From positions 1,922,001 to 1,986,000 of the forward strand of contig AP028876.1 of the NCBI GenBank assembly GCA_036323355.1: DNA of 64,000 bases. Direction: 5' to 3'. Positions 44,276-52,942 of the stretch are shown one piece after another (within the stretch, counting starts at the first letter, position 1; every line of letters starts with the position of its first letter). Both the position numbers and the translations under genes were made by a program. The notes beneath the pieces are model-generated. The model saw nothing but the letters and a program-made list of their open reading frames with translations, ran no database searches and was not told the origin of the DNA. Source of the stretch: Gottschalkiaceae bacterium SANA (GTDB lineage: Bacteria > Bacillota > Clostridia > Tissierellales > GPF-1).

Positions 44276-44731
44276 CTACTTCTCGTGTAGCATCTTTTTC
44301 AACTCATCAAGAAAGGTGTTTAAATCCTTAAACTGACGATAAACAGATGCAAATCGAACATATGCAATTTCATCCAAATCTTTGAGTTGATTCATAACCA
44401 ATTCCCCAATCATGGTAGAAGAGATTTCACGTTTCAAAGAATTTTGCAAATTCTTTTCCACTTCATCTGCAATCAACTCCATCTGTTTCATGGACACGGG
44501 TCGCTTTTCACAAGCGCGAATCAGGCCATTAATGATTTTATCTCGATTATATTCCTGTCGAGTACCATCTTTCTTGATCACAACGATCGGAATATGTTCG
44601 ATTTTTTCATAGGTTGTAAAGCGCTGGTTGCACTTCACACACTCCCGGCGGCGACGAATCGAATGACCTTCCTCTGTCGGCCTCGAATCTACCACTTTTG
44701 TTTCATAATAATCACAAAAAGGACATTTCAT
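44276..44731 (-). CDS. nrdR: Transcriptional repressor NrdR
   Basis: A 151-residue repressor of ribonucleotide reductase genes. A zinc ribbon with CPFC and CVKC (Cys3, Cys6, Cys31 and Cys34) is followed by an ATP-cone domain (about 49-139, [21 protein letters not shown]) that senses dATP/ATP. It lies 17 bp after ftsZ and before rarA. No ribonucleotide reductase gene is in the window, so its targets must lie elsewhere. Confidence 0.97.
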   Translation of the reverse strand: MKCPFCDYYETKVVDSRPTEEGHSIRRRRECVKCNQRFTTYEKIEHIPIVVIKKDGTRQEYNRDKIINGLIRACEKRPVSMKQMELIADEVEKNLQNSLKREISSTMIGELVMNQLKDLDEIAYVRFASVYRQFKDLNTFLDELKKMLHEK

Positions 44732-44748
44732 TTTCGTCTCCCTCCCAC

Positions 44749-45936
44749 CTAAAAGTTTTGGCGTATAAACGTCGGAATATCCAGGGTATCTTCTTCCTGA
44801 CCTTCTTCTGTCGTTTTCTCTATTTTTTCTTCTGGCTCAACTGGTGCTTCCGCTGGCTTCGATTCAATCTCTTGATCTACTTCTTCCTTAACAACTTCAA
44901 CCGCTTCCACTTTGCTTGCAAGCTTTTCAACAACTCCTTCTGGCTTGCTTTCAACTACCACGGTCTTGACCGGAGCTATCTCTACCTTGTCATGATAACC
45001 GGTGGCAATAATGGTTACCTTGATCTCTCCGTTCAAGCTAGGATCTTCCGCAGCTCCAAAGATAATATTTGCATCGGCAGATGCAGCCTGCTGAACCAAA
45101 TCGGCAGCCTGTGTCACTTCCATCAAACTCAATTGATCTCCAGTGATATTCAACAATACACCAGAAACTCCATTGATAGTCGTTTCAAGCAGTGGACTCT
45201 CGATCGCTTTACGAACCGCTTCAATAGCCCGATTTTCTCCACTGGCAGAACCGATTCCCATATGTGCAACCCCTTGATTTTCCATAATGGTTTTAACATC
45301 GGCAAAATCCAAGTTAATCATACCTGGAACCACAATCAAATCTGAAATTCCTTTAATACCGGAATGCAAAACTTCATCAGCAATCCCAAAGGCTTCCATC
45401 ATTGTGGTATTCGCCTCTACAATATCCAACAATCGATCATTTGGAATCGTCACCAAGGTATCAACCGCCTCTTTCAAGGTATCGATCCCAGATGTGGCAA
45501 AACGCATTCTTCGAGAACCTTCAAATGTAAAAGGCTTCGTTACAACCGCCACTGTCAAAATACCCATTTCTCTTGCTATTCCTGCCACAACTGGAGCAGC
45601 ACCCGTACCGGTTCCACCGCCCATTCCAGCTGTAATAAAGACCATGTCAGCGCCTTCGATCGATTCCATAATCGTCTGTCGGCTTTCTTCAGCCGCTTGT
45701 CGTCCAATGTCTGGATTTGCTCCAGCACCCAAACCACGGGTCAGCTTTTCACCAATTTGAATGGTAAATTCGGCTTCTGAAGCCTTTAAAGCTTGCATAT
45801 CGGTATTAATGGCAACAAAATCAACACCTTGTAAATCCTTGGTGATCATTCGATTTACCGCATTGTTTCCGCCTCCACCGACGCCCACCACTTTAATTTT
45901 TGCATTTGAATCTTTTTCAAAATCTATCTGAAACAT
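44749..45936 (-). CDS. ftsZ: Cell division protein FtsZ
   Basis: A 395-residue tubulin homologue that forms the Z ring. The GTP-binding signature [16 protein letters not shown] is near residue 105; the T7 loop synergy region [11 protein letters not shown] supplies the catalytic Asp. An acidic/glutamate-rich linker (about 320-380) leads to the C-terminal peptide [13 protein letters not shown], which binds FtsA, SepF and other partners. The SD is GGAGGTGCGG. It has its own promoter and is not preceded by ftsA, unlike the usual ftsA-ftsZ pair. Confidence 0.98.
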   Translation of the reverse strand: MFQIDFEKDSNAKIKVVGVGGGGNNAVNRMITKDLQGVDFVAINTDMQALKASEAEFTIQIGEKLTRGLGAGANPDIGRQAAEESRQTIMESIEGADMVFITAGMGGGTGTGAAPVVAGIAREMGILTVAVVTKPFTFEGSRRMRFATSGIDTLKEAVDTLVTIPNDRLLDIVEANTTMMEAFGIADEVLHSGIKGISDLIVVPGMINLDFADVKTIMENQGVAHMGIGSASGENRAIEAVRKAIESPLLETTINGVSGVLLNITGDQLSLMEVTQAADLVQQAASADANIIFGAAEDPSLNGEIKVTIIATGYHDKVEIAPVKTVVVESKPEGVVEKLASKVEAVEVVKEEVDQEIESKPAEAPVEPEEKIEKTTEEGQEEDTLDIPTFIRQNF

Positions 45937-46004
45937 TCCGCACCTCCGAAATCACGAGATCTAGTAGTTTATTAGCAGTAATATGAATATTAAAATCTAT
46001 ATAC

Positions 46005-46033
46005 AGTTTATCGTATTACAAAGAAAAGTACAA
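46005..46033 (-). promoter_or_regulatory. Promoter of the ftsZ-nrdR-rarA unit
   Basis: The minus strand shows TTGTAC, a 17-bp spacer and TAAACT, starting just after the sbp stop codon. The leader would be about 65 nt, A/T-rich, and ends in the strong ftsZ SD. Confidence 0.6.
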
Positions 46034-46038
46034 TCTTT

Positions 46039-46359
46039 CTATTCCGACAAGTTTTCAGCCCAGGACTGGATTCGCCCAAACATCCGTATGCAAATTGGTA
46101 GATAGGCACCCAAATACAACAAATTATTGAACTGATCCGCCAAAAATACAATACCGGTACAAAGAATGATCTCCATTCCCAGAGCTAGCAGGCTATGACT
46201 TTTTTTTGAGTCTTTTGCTTGTAAAACACTAGCTAGAATTCCATCAATAGAAAGCAAAATATAGGCCAACAAATAGGCAGAAAAATTCAAGGGCCAACCC
46301 AGAGGAATCAGATAGCCAATGACGCCTCCCGCGAGTATTCCTAGCATCAAATACTTCAT
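46039..46359 (-). CDS. sbp: Small basic protein Sbp family (DUF1290)
   Basis: A 106-residue membrane protein with about three to four hydrophobic helices. The sequence GGVIGYLIPLGWPLNFSAYLLAYI is typical of the small basic protein family (sbp in B. subtilis, located just before ftsA). The function is unknown. It is the last gene of the mraZ-led cluster and starts 1 bp before the stop of the DUF881 gene ends the previous frame. No ftsA follows it. Confidence 0.9.
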   Translation of the reverse strand: MKYLMLGILAGGVIGYLIPLGWPLNFSAYLLAYILLSIDGILASVLQAKDSKKSHSLLALGMEIILCTGIVFLADQFNNLLYLGAYLPICIRMFGRIQSWAENLSE

Positions 46360-47037
46360 TTATCTTCTCCTCTCATAACCTAAAATTTCTAAATTTTCAC
46401 TGACTAATACACGAACCTCCAGGTTGTATACAGAACGAAGTAGATCCGTATACGTATTGGGTGCCGTAACCGCTGCAAACAAAACTGAAGGATCTCCAAT
46501 CACTTTCATAACAAATGGAGCAGTTGTGCTCTCATCATTCACCCAGATAATCGGACCTCCGCATTGGATTTTCGATCCCCAAGTCACCCGTTCCCCTTCA
46601 ATGCTTATCGCTTCTGCACCTGCAGCTCGAAGATCGTTGACAATATTTAAAATATCCGTATTATGAACCAAGTCAAACATTTCTACCTGTTCTCCATCAT
46701 TGGACCGATCATTCACTTTAATCAGGATCCCAGGCCCCTTCACAGCTTGAGAACCAGAAAGAATCCTTTTTTCCTTCAAGTCTTCGCGTAAATACGCAAG
46801 GGTTTCTATTTCATCGGTTAGACTCTGATAGGTCTCGAGGATCTGAGCCCTCTCTATCAAGGAATCCTCTCGCGTTTGAATCTGTTCTGATAAAATTTCA
46901 ATTTGATTTTCCAAACGAATCAATTCTGATTTATCTGCTTCCTGAAGTCGACTCGATTGAACACGAGCAAGCCACAATAAACAAAATCCAAGAACCAGTG
47001 AAGCGATAAACAAGGTGAGTTTTCTCTTATCATTCAT
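46360..47037 (-). CDS. DUF881 family membrane protein, YlxX type (second of two)
   Basis: A 225-residue protein with one N-terminal membrane helix (about 5-22), a coiled coil (about 30-85) and an extracellular DUF881 domain with GPGILIKVND, LRAAGAEAISIEGERV and MKVIGDPSVLFAA. The start ATG at 47037 follows AAGGGGTG; a GTG three codons upstream is weaker. DUF881 proteins (YlxW/YlxX) are found in division clusters of Firmicutes, but their role is not known. It overlaps its paralogue by 8 bp. Confidence 0.88.
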   Translation of the reverse strand: MNDKRKLTLFIASLVLGFCLLWLARVQSSRLQEADKSELIRLENQIEILSEQIQTREDSLIERAQILETYQSLTDEIETLAYLREDLKEKRILSGSQAVKGPGILIKVNDRSNDGEQVEMFDLVHNTDILNIVNDLRAAGAEAISIEGERVTWGSKIQCGGPIIWVNDESTTAPFVMKVIGDPSVLFAAVTAPNTYTDLLRSVYNLEVRVLVSENLEILGYERRR

Positions 47038-47725
47038 TGTCAACACCCCTTATAAACCGACTGGATTTACGAGGAACTTGGCTTTTTAAGATCATTTTTT
47101 CTTGTTTGACAACCTCTACTTCCAAACCCAAATAATTCTCGATAGCAAAAACAATACCGCCCTTCAGGTCTAAAGCAGCGGCTAATTTATCAGGATCTCC
47201 GATAGCACGAATCACAATGGGGCTTCCAATGGAAATTCCATTGACATTAATATGTGAACCAACCTTAAGAATCTCAGTCCGCGCAGTATAGCGTTCCCCA
47301 TTGATCTCAATAGCTTCTGCGTCAGCAACATTCAAATAACTGATCACATCATGTAAAATCTCCGTATTATCTGCCAAAACGCTCATGTTTGGATATAGAT
47401 TGTCCTCTTGAATTCGAACTTCAACCCCGGGTCCTTGGGCCTGGGTATAACCTAATTTCATTTCAAGTTCATCGATAGTGTCAATATATCGATTTACGAT
47501 TTCATCACTAGACTTGGTTTGATCCCGCAAAAAATCGTTCTCCGTCTCCAACACCGCAATGGTTTCCGACTGGTGGTTCAACTCCTTTTTAAGGGTTTGA
47601 ATCTGCTGCAACAAAGCCTCATTGCCATAGGGATAGCGCTGTTCGATTTCCATTTGGGAAGCAACCCGAACCCCAACAACACAAATTACACCAATTATTA
47701 AGCCTTCAATCCATCGTTTTTTCAT
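47030..47725 (-). CDS. DUF881 family membrane protein, YlxW type (first of two)
   Basis: A 231-residue paralogue of the next gene. One N-terminal membrane helix (about 8-22), a coiled coil (about 35-95), and a DUF881 domain with GPGVEVRIQED, ADAEAIEINGERYTARTEIL and IRAIGDPDKLAAALDLKGG. It lies 8 bp after ftsQ. Tandem DUF881 genes here match the ylxW-ylxX order in B. subtilis and probably arose by duplication. Confidence 0.88.
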   Translation of the reverse strand: MKKRWIEGLIIGVICVVGVRVASQMEIEQRYPYGNEALLQQIQTLKKELNHQSETIAVLETENDFLRDQTKSSDEIVNRYIDTIDELEMKLGYTQAQGPGVEVRIQEDNLYPNMSVLADNTEILHDVISYLNVADAEAIEINGERYTARTEILKVGSHINVNGISIGSPIVIRAIGDPDKLAAALDLKGGIVFAIENYLGLEVEVVKQEKMILKSQVPRKSSRFIRGVDNE

Positions 47726-47733
47726 AGCCTCAC

Positions 47734-48468
47734 CTACTCTTCTTGCAAAAATCTAGCATCATAACCTGCTTCTAATTGAATGGTCCCTTCTGAAATCCCC
47801 TTACGAGACAAATCACTGACAATTCTCGCAAGCATATCCACAATATAGGGGCCATCTATCATATCCGACACTTCTACCTTCAAACGTTTTGTCAGCCAAA
47901 ACTCCATTTCTTGATCATTAAGCTTTGTCATACGAAATGCACGTTCGCCAACAAGCGTGTCTTTCCAATTCAAAATTTCCAGCAAGCAATCCCAACGTTC
48001 TTCTGAAACATTGCTAGGCTTCATTCCAAGTTCAACTTCCAATGGTACTTCAATCAATTCGGTATCGCCATCCCAAGAATCACTTGAATTTACATAATCC
48101 AAAAAGATTCCTTTTTCATCCATGACTACGATGCGTTTATCCATCAGTTGAAGCTGATATCGAGGGCTTCGTTCATCGATTACAATTTCCAATTGATTAG
48201 GCAAACTACGTTTAATTGAACTCGATTGAATCCAGGGCAAATTCTCAAGATTACGTTCAACTTGTTTCAAATTAATATTCCATAGCATCTGTTGCGATTC
48301 CACATGGGCTGCAGCTATTATTTCCTCTTCCGATAATTGGTCTTCTCCATGAACCACAATCGTGTCAACGCCAAAAACAAGGTATTGGTAGCTGAGCATA
48401 CCTAAAAGGCAGCAAAACACCATCCCCATCACAAGCCAACTCGACACTTCTTTGATTCTATTCACCAT
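47734..48468 (-). CDS. ftsQ: Cell division protein FtsQ/DivIB
   Basis: A 244-residue bitopic protein. One membrane helix (about 12-32) is followed by a POTRA domain (VFGVDTIVVHGEDQLSEEEI) and the FtsQ beta domain (about 105-235). With FtsL and its partners it regulates septal wall synthesis. It overlaps murG by 11 bp. FtsB/DivIC is not seen in the cluster and must be elsewhere. MurB, which often lies between murG and ftsQ, is also absent. Confidence 0.92.
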   Translation of the reverse strand: MVNRIKEVSSWLVMGMVFCCLLGMLSYQYLVFGVDTIVVHGEDQLSEEEIIAAAHVESQQMLWNINLKQVERNLENLPWIQSSSIKRSLPNQLEIVIDERSPRYQLQLMDKRIVVMDEKGIFLDYVNSSDSWDGDTELIEVPLEVELGMKPSNVSEERWDCLLEILNWKDTLVGERAFRMTKLNDQEMEFWLTKRLKVEVSDMIDGPYIVDMLARIVSDLSRKGISEGTIQLEAGYDARFLQEE

Positions 48469-49531
48469 GTTTCACACGCTCCCAAATTAATTGAAATATT
48501 TCTTGTGTCACCAATGGATTCGACATTTCACGGGACTGGCTCGCCATTTTCTTTCGCAAATCTGAATCAGATCGCAATTTCTCTACAGCATCCATCAGCC
48601 ATTGGCCCGTCAAATCCTTCTCTTCACACATCAAACTGGCCCCTGCATCCACCATGGCTTTGGCGTTAAAGAATTGATGGTATTCTGTTGTGTATGCCTT
48701 TGGTATCAAGATTGATGCTTTACCCAAAGCCTGCAATTCTGCGATGGTAATAGCTCCAGCACCCGTAACTACCAAATCTGCATCCACCATATCATCAAAA
48801 ATTTCCGGTAAATAGGCCCGCACTTGAACCTGGTCTGGAAGATTATCTATTTCACTGATAAAGGCTTCATAATGCCTAACTCCGGTCGCATGCGTCCATA
48901 TAAAATTAATTTTCGTTTCTTGTAAAAGTTCAAGAACAGCCTTATTTAAAGAGGTTTGCCCCCCGGATCCCCCAAAGGAAAGAACATGGAATTCTTTAGA
49001 TTTTTTTTCACTCACATCATAAAACGCCTTTCTAACAGGATTCCCAACCAATCGAATCTCCCTTGCTCGCTTCAGCCATTTATGACTCTCCTCAAACGCT
49101 GTAAACACGAGGTTTACCCGCCTGGATAGAATGCGGTTGGTAACTCCAGGATACGCATTTTGTTCTTGGATTGCTGTAAAGACACCCGGAAAAAATGTCC
49201 CCATCATCACGATCGGACCACTGACATACCCCCCGGTTCCTATCACAACGTCTGGTTTAAAGGACCGCATGACTGAAAAAGCACCAAAAATCCCCTTGAT
49301 CAACACAAAAACGGTCTTCAATGTCTCAATCGAAAATTTTCTTCTGAATCCCTGAACAGAAATTCCATAATAGGCGATTCCCTTTTCTTCAGCCAGCTTT
49401 TTTTCCAGCCCCTTAGGCGTACCCACATAAAGGATCTCAGCTTCCAAATCTTGCTTCTGAATCTCTTCTACAAGCGAAAGAGCCGGATAAATATGTCCGC
49501 CCGTCCCTCCGCCACTAATGATATAACGCAT
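48458..49531 (-). CDS. murG: UDP-GlcNAc:lipid I N-acetylglucosaminyltransferase MurG
   Basis: A 357-residue GT-B glycosyltransferase that converts lipid I to lipid II at the inner membrane face. The N-terminal motif is ISGGGTGGHIYPALSL; others are GTGGYVSGPIV, AIQEQNAYPGVTNRIL, SFGGSGGQTSLN and the donor site VVTGAGAITIAELQALGKASILIP. Length is normal. It starts 9 bp after ftsW. The SD GGGGGAACC is adequate. Confidence 0.97.
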   Translation of the reverse strand: MRYIISGGGTGGHIYPALSLVEEIQKQDLEAEILYVGTPKGLEKKLAEEKGIAYYGISVQGFRRKFSIETLKTVFVLIKGIFGAFSVMRSFKPDVVIGTGGYVSGPIVMMGTFFPGVFTAIQEQNAYPGVTNRILSRRVNLVFTAFEESHKWLKRAREIRLVGNPVRKAFYDVSEKKSKEFHVLSFGGSGGQTSLNKAVLELLQETKINFIWTHATGVRHYEAFISEIDNLPDQVQVRAYLPEIFDDMVDADLVVTGAGAITIAELQALGKASILIPKAYTTEYHQFFNAKAMVDAGASLMCEEKDLTGQWLMDAVEKLRSDSDLRKKMASQSREMSNPLVTQEIFQLIWERVKHGE

Positions 49532-49540
49532 GGTTCCCCC

Positions 49541-50650
49541 TTATTCACTGATGGAAATGCTGATTAAAATCCCTGCCATGGACAAGAAAGTAATCAATGC
49601 CGTTCCTCCATAACTAATTAATGGTAATACGACCCCCGTATTGGGCAACAAACCTGTTCCTACACCGATGTGGATAATAGTCTGAAAAGCATAGAGCGCA
49701 GTAATTCCAATCGCTAAAAGAGCTCCATATCGATTTTGTGTACGCATAGCTATTTTTAACCCCGCCCAAATAAAGAGACCATAAACAAAGATCGTGGATA
49801 TTGCACCAATAAACCCAAGCTCCTCGGCTAGAACAGAAAAAATGAAATCATTATAAGGATATGGCAAATAATAATATTTCTGTATCCCTTGCCCAAGACC
49901 AACGCCCGTTAAACTACCATGAGCATAGGCATATAAGGACTGCCGTAATTGAAAATTCAAGGTGCCCAAATACTCATCCTGATGCAGCCAAGCATCCACT
50001 CGTTTCCATTGATAGGAATTTGTAAGAAATGCCCGATAAAATACAGCTCCAACAGCCCCGCCCCCAACGATGACGGAAAGCAAGATCTCTGGCACTCTCA
50101 ATCCAGCACAGATCAACATAACAAACATGGTGGCCGCTACCGTCAAAGTACTACTCAAGTCATCCTGGACCAAGATCAGTCCAGCGGTTACGGCGATTAA
50201 CAAAAGTGCTGGTACAGCCTCTTTTAAAAATGACTTAAACTCACAGGTCGATAAAAATTTTGCATAGTAAAGAATAGCACCAACCTTAACGAACTCTACC
50301 GGCATCATGCGATAACCAAAGAGTTCTAAAAATCGCCTTGATCCATTCACTTCTTTTCCCATCGGGGAGAAAAGGGTTAAAAGAACAAGGGCAATCGAAG
50401 CTGCGTATAAGAGAATAGAAACCCGTTCATATACCCGATAATGAATGCGGCTTGCTATAAAAAACATGATAAATCCAAGAAACAAAAACTTCAAATGGCG
50501 AGAAATAAAGAAATATACATCTCCATTTTTTTGAATCAAAGCGGTCGGCACGCTAGCGCTATAAACCATAACAACCCCAAGTATCGAAAGAATTGCCACT
50601 AGGATGAAAATCATCCAATCCATTTTTTTTCTATTAATCAGTTTCTTCAA
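49541..50650 (-). CDS. ftsW: Septal peptidoglycan polymerase FtsW (SEDS family; could be SpoVE)
   Basis: A 369-residue SEDS protein with about ten membrane helices. Conserved features are VMVYSAS in the first helix, GKEVNGSRRFLEL in the large loop, and the C-terminal TGLLPNTGVVLPLISYGGTALI. It polymerises lipid II together with the class B PBP encoded at 54.5-56.5 kb. In sporulating Firmicutes the gene at this position is spoVE; the sequence does not separate the two. The start is a TTG with a weak SD, overlapping murD by 17 bp. Confidence 0.93.
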   Translation of the reverse strand: MKKLINRKKMDWMIFILVAILSILGVVMVYSASVPTALIQKNGDVYFFISRHLKFLFLGFIMFFIASRIHYRVYERVSILLYAASIALVLLTLFSPMGKEVNGSRRFLELFGYRMMPVEFVKVGAILYYAKFLSTCEFKSFLKEAVPALLLIAVTAGLILVQDDLSSTLTVAATMFVMLICAGLRVPEILLSVIVGGGAVGAVFYRAFLTNSYQWKRVDAWLHQDEYLGTLNFQLRQSLYAYAHGSLTGVGLGQGIQKYYYLPYPYNDFIFSVLAEELGFIGAISTIFVYGLFIWAGLKIAMRTQNRYGALLAIGITALYAFQTIIHIGVGTGLLPNTGVVLPLISYGGTALITFLSMAGILISISISE

Positions 50651-51968
50651 TTTTCATCACAACCTGACGGAATATTTCTCCTCGTTCTTCATAACTTTTA
50701 TATTGATCCCAACTTGCACAAGCCGGTGATAAAAGAATCCAATCATCTTCTTGAGAATTTTTTAAAGATAGCGCTACCGCCTCATTCAAATCCGATGCAT
50801 ATAAGATTTTCGAAATTCCTGCACTTTCTGCAGCCGCTTTCATCTTGCTAGCCGTTTGACCCATAAGTATGACCGTATGAACCTGATTGATGCGGCAAGC
50901 TTCAAAAAAATCGCCAAAAACCTCACCCTTGTCATATCCACCGCCAATCAAAACCTTTGGTCCTTCTACCGCCTGAACCGCTGCTACACTGGCTTCTGTG
51001 TTGGTTCCCTTTGAGTCATTAAAAAATCCACGTTTTCCGTGTTTTCCCAACCACTCAAAACGATGAGATATTCCTTGAAAGGAAAGAATTGTCTTTTGAA
51101 TAGCCTCAATCCCCACTCCTGCCTGAATACTCAAGGCAACAGCAACTGCAATATTTTGATAATTGTGGCGTCCCTTTAGCGGAATTTCATCCAGACTCGC
51201 AATGAATAACGTTTCTCCTTTTTCACGATACACCACAGCATCATCCAAAAGAAAACAGCCTTCCTCTAACTCTTTTTCTATGGAAAAACCAATGACTTTG
51301 GCCTTTGATTGTTTCCCCTCAGCCACAAGTTCAGGGTCATCTTGGTTCACGACAATGATGTCGTCCTCAGCTGCATTCATCCAGAGCCGCTTCTTTGCCG
51401 CCTTATAGGCTTCATATCCACCATGCCACTCCAAATGATCGGGCCGCAGATTAATAATCGTAGATACTTTAGGTTGAAAACGCACACAGGACTCCAATTG
51501 AAAACTACTCAATTCCAAAACAAACCAGGTATCCTTCTCTGCATGAACTGCACAGGGTAAAATTCCAATACCGATATTCCCGGCTACACAGGTTTCTTTT
51601 CCCCCCTGCCGTAAGATTTCTCCGACCAAAGTTGTTGTGGTGGTCTTTCCATTTGTCCCCGTAATTCCGATAACCGGAAAATCAAAGTGACGCTGAAAAA
51701 ATTCCACATCCGTCATAACCGGAATTTTAGCCCCAATCAAGCCTTGAATCAAAGGATGATCCATTCGGATACCCGGACTCTTGATTGCAAGTGTCAACCC
51801 CTCCGGAATCTGGTCGCCTGTCCAAACAGCGACAGAAGCTTCCTTGCCAAAACTAGACATCTGAATGTCATGATCATCGTAAACGACAACACGATAACCC
51901 ATATGAACCAGGGCTTCTACATTGCCTTGCCCATTTTTCCCATATCCAATTACTGCTATCTTTTCCAT
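50634..51968 (-). CDS. murD: UDP-N-acetylmuramoyl-L-alanine:D-glutamate ligase MurD
   Basis: A 444-residue Mur ligase adding D-Glu to the stem peptide. The N-terminal Rossmann part has VIGYGKNGQGNVEAL, the ATP site is ITGTNGKTTTTTLV near residues 108-121, and LRPDHLEWHG, NDSKGTNTEAS and GGYDKGEVF are family motifs. It follows mraY by 9 bp. The gene is of normal length and intact. Confidence 0.97.
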   Translation of the reverse strand: MEKIAVIGYGKNGQGNVEALVHMGYRVVVYDDHDIQMSSFGKEASVAVWTGDQIPEGLTLAIKSPGIRMDHPLIQGLIGAKIPVMTDVEFFQRHFDFPVIGITGTNGKTTTTTLVGEILRQGGKETCVAGNIGIGILPCAVHAEKDTWFVLELSSFQLESCVRFQPKVSTIINLRPDHLEWHGGYEAYKAAKKRLWMNAAEDDIIVVNQDDPELVAEGKQSKAKVIGFSIEKELEEGCFLLDDAVVYREKGETLFIASLDEIPLKGRHNYQNIAVAVALSIQAGVGIEAIQKTILSFQGISHRFEWLGKHGKRGFFNDSKGTNTEASVAAVQAVEGPKVLIGGGYDKGEVFGDFFEACRINQVHTVILMGQTASKMKAAAESAGISKILYASDLNEAVALSLKNSQEDDWILLSPACASWDQYKSYEERGEIFRQVVMKIEETD

Positions 51969-51977
51969 GTCAACCCC

Positions 51978-52940
51978 CTACAGAGCCCAGTATCCAATAA
52001 GACCTGCTAAAACTGTAATCATTGAAAATCGAACAACAATTTGATTTTCCGTCATACCTCCCAATTCGAAATGATGATGAATTGGACTCATCCGAAAGAC
52101 ACGCTTGCCCCGTGTCTTGAATGAAATGACTTGAATAATCACAGATAATGCTTCTGCAAAATAAATGCAGCCGACAATGGGAATCCACCACTGCAATCCC
52201 GATAAAAGCGCCAATACAAAAACCGCACCTCCCAGTCCCAAGGAACCAAGATCCCCCATAAACACCCGGGCCGGATAACGATTAAAGGCCAAAAATCCAA
52301 GAAGGCTGCCCACGGAGGCGATGGTCATAATCCCCAACTCTGAACCAAGGTTCAATTTAAGGCCCAATACATAGAAGGACAAGAAAACAAGGATAGTAAC
52401 GCTAGTTGAAAGCCCGTCCAAGCCATCTGTTAAATTCACGCTATTCACTGTAGCAAGACATACAAATACGGAAAATAGTACAAAGGATAAAAAGCCCATG
52501 TCCCAGATTCCGGTTATAAATGGTATTCTTACGGAAAAATCACCAATCGTTTTCGCATAAAGTAGTACAATGATCAATCCAACTGCGAATTGTAGTATTA
52601 TTTTCTGTTTTGCAGTCAAACCAAGATTTTGCTTTTTGATCACCTTTTGATAATCATCAAAAAATCCAATAGCAGAAAATCCAAAGACCCCAAGAAACAT
52701 TAAGATCCCTTCTACTCGTTGATGAAGTGCAGCCTCTATAAGCATAACGATTCCCATGGGAATCAAAAAGAAAAGGCCTCCCATGGTTGGGGTACCTGTC
52801 TTCTTCAAATGAGATTGTGGTCCATCTTCTCTAATATGTTGGCCAACTTTCAATCGAATCAGCCATGGTAACAAAAGCTTACCCGTTGCAAGCGCTCCGA
52901 TTAGCGCAAAACTCCCTATGATCCATTCACTCATTTCCAA
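51978..52940 (-). CDS. mraY: Phospho-N-acetylmuramoyl-pentapeptide transferase MraY
   Basis: A 320-residue membrane enzyme that makes lipid I from UDP-MurNAc-pentapeptide and undecaprenyl phosphate. Ten or so helices and the catalytic motifs are visible: KKTGTPTMGGLFFL, FFDDYQKVIKKQNLGL (Asp-Asp), NSVNLTDGLDGLS, FMGDLGSLGLGG and PIHHHFELGG. The start may be TTG at 52940 (five bases after GGAG) or ATG two codons later. It follows murE by 2 bp, with murF missing between them. Confidence 0.98.
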   Translation of the reverse strand: MEMSEWIIGSFALIGALATGKLLLPWLIRLKVGQHIREDGPQSHLKKTGTPTMGGLFFLIPMGIVMLIEAALHQRVEGILMFLGVFGFSAIGFFDDYQKVIKKQNLGLTAKQKIILQFAVGLIIVLLYAKTIGDFSVRIPFITGIWDMGFLSFVLFSVFVCLATVNSVNLTDGLDGLSTSVTILVFLSFYVLGLKLNLGSELGIMTIASVGSLLGFLAFNRYPARVFMGDLGSLGLGGAVFVLALLSGLQWWIPIVGCIYFAEALSVIIQVISFKTRGKRVFRMSPIHHHFELGGMTENQIVVRFSMITVLAGLIGYWAL

Positions 52941-52942
52941 TT

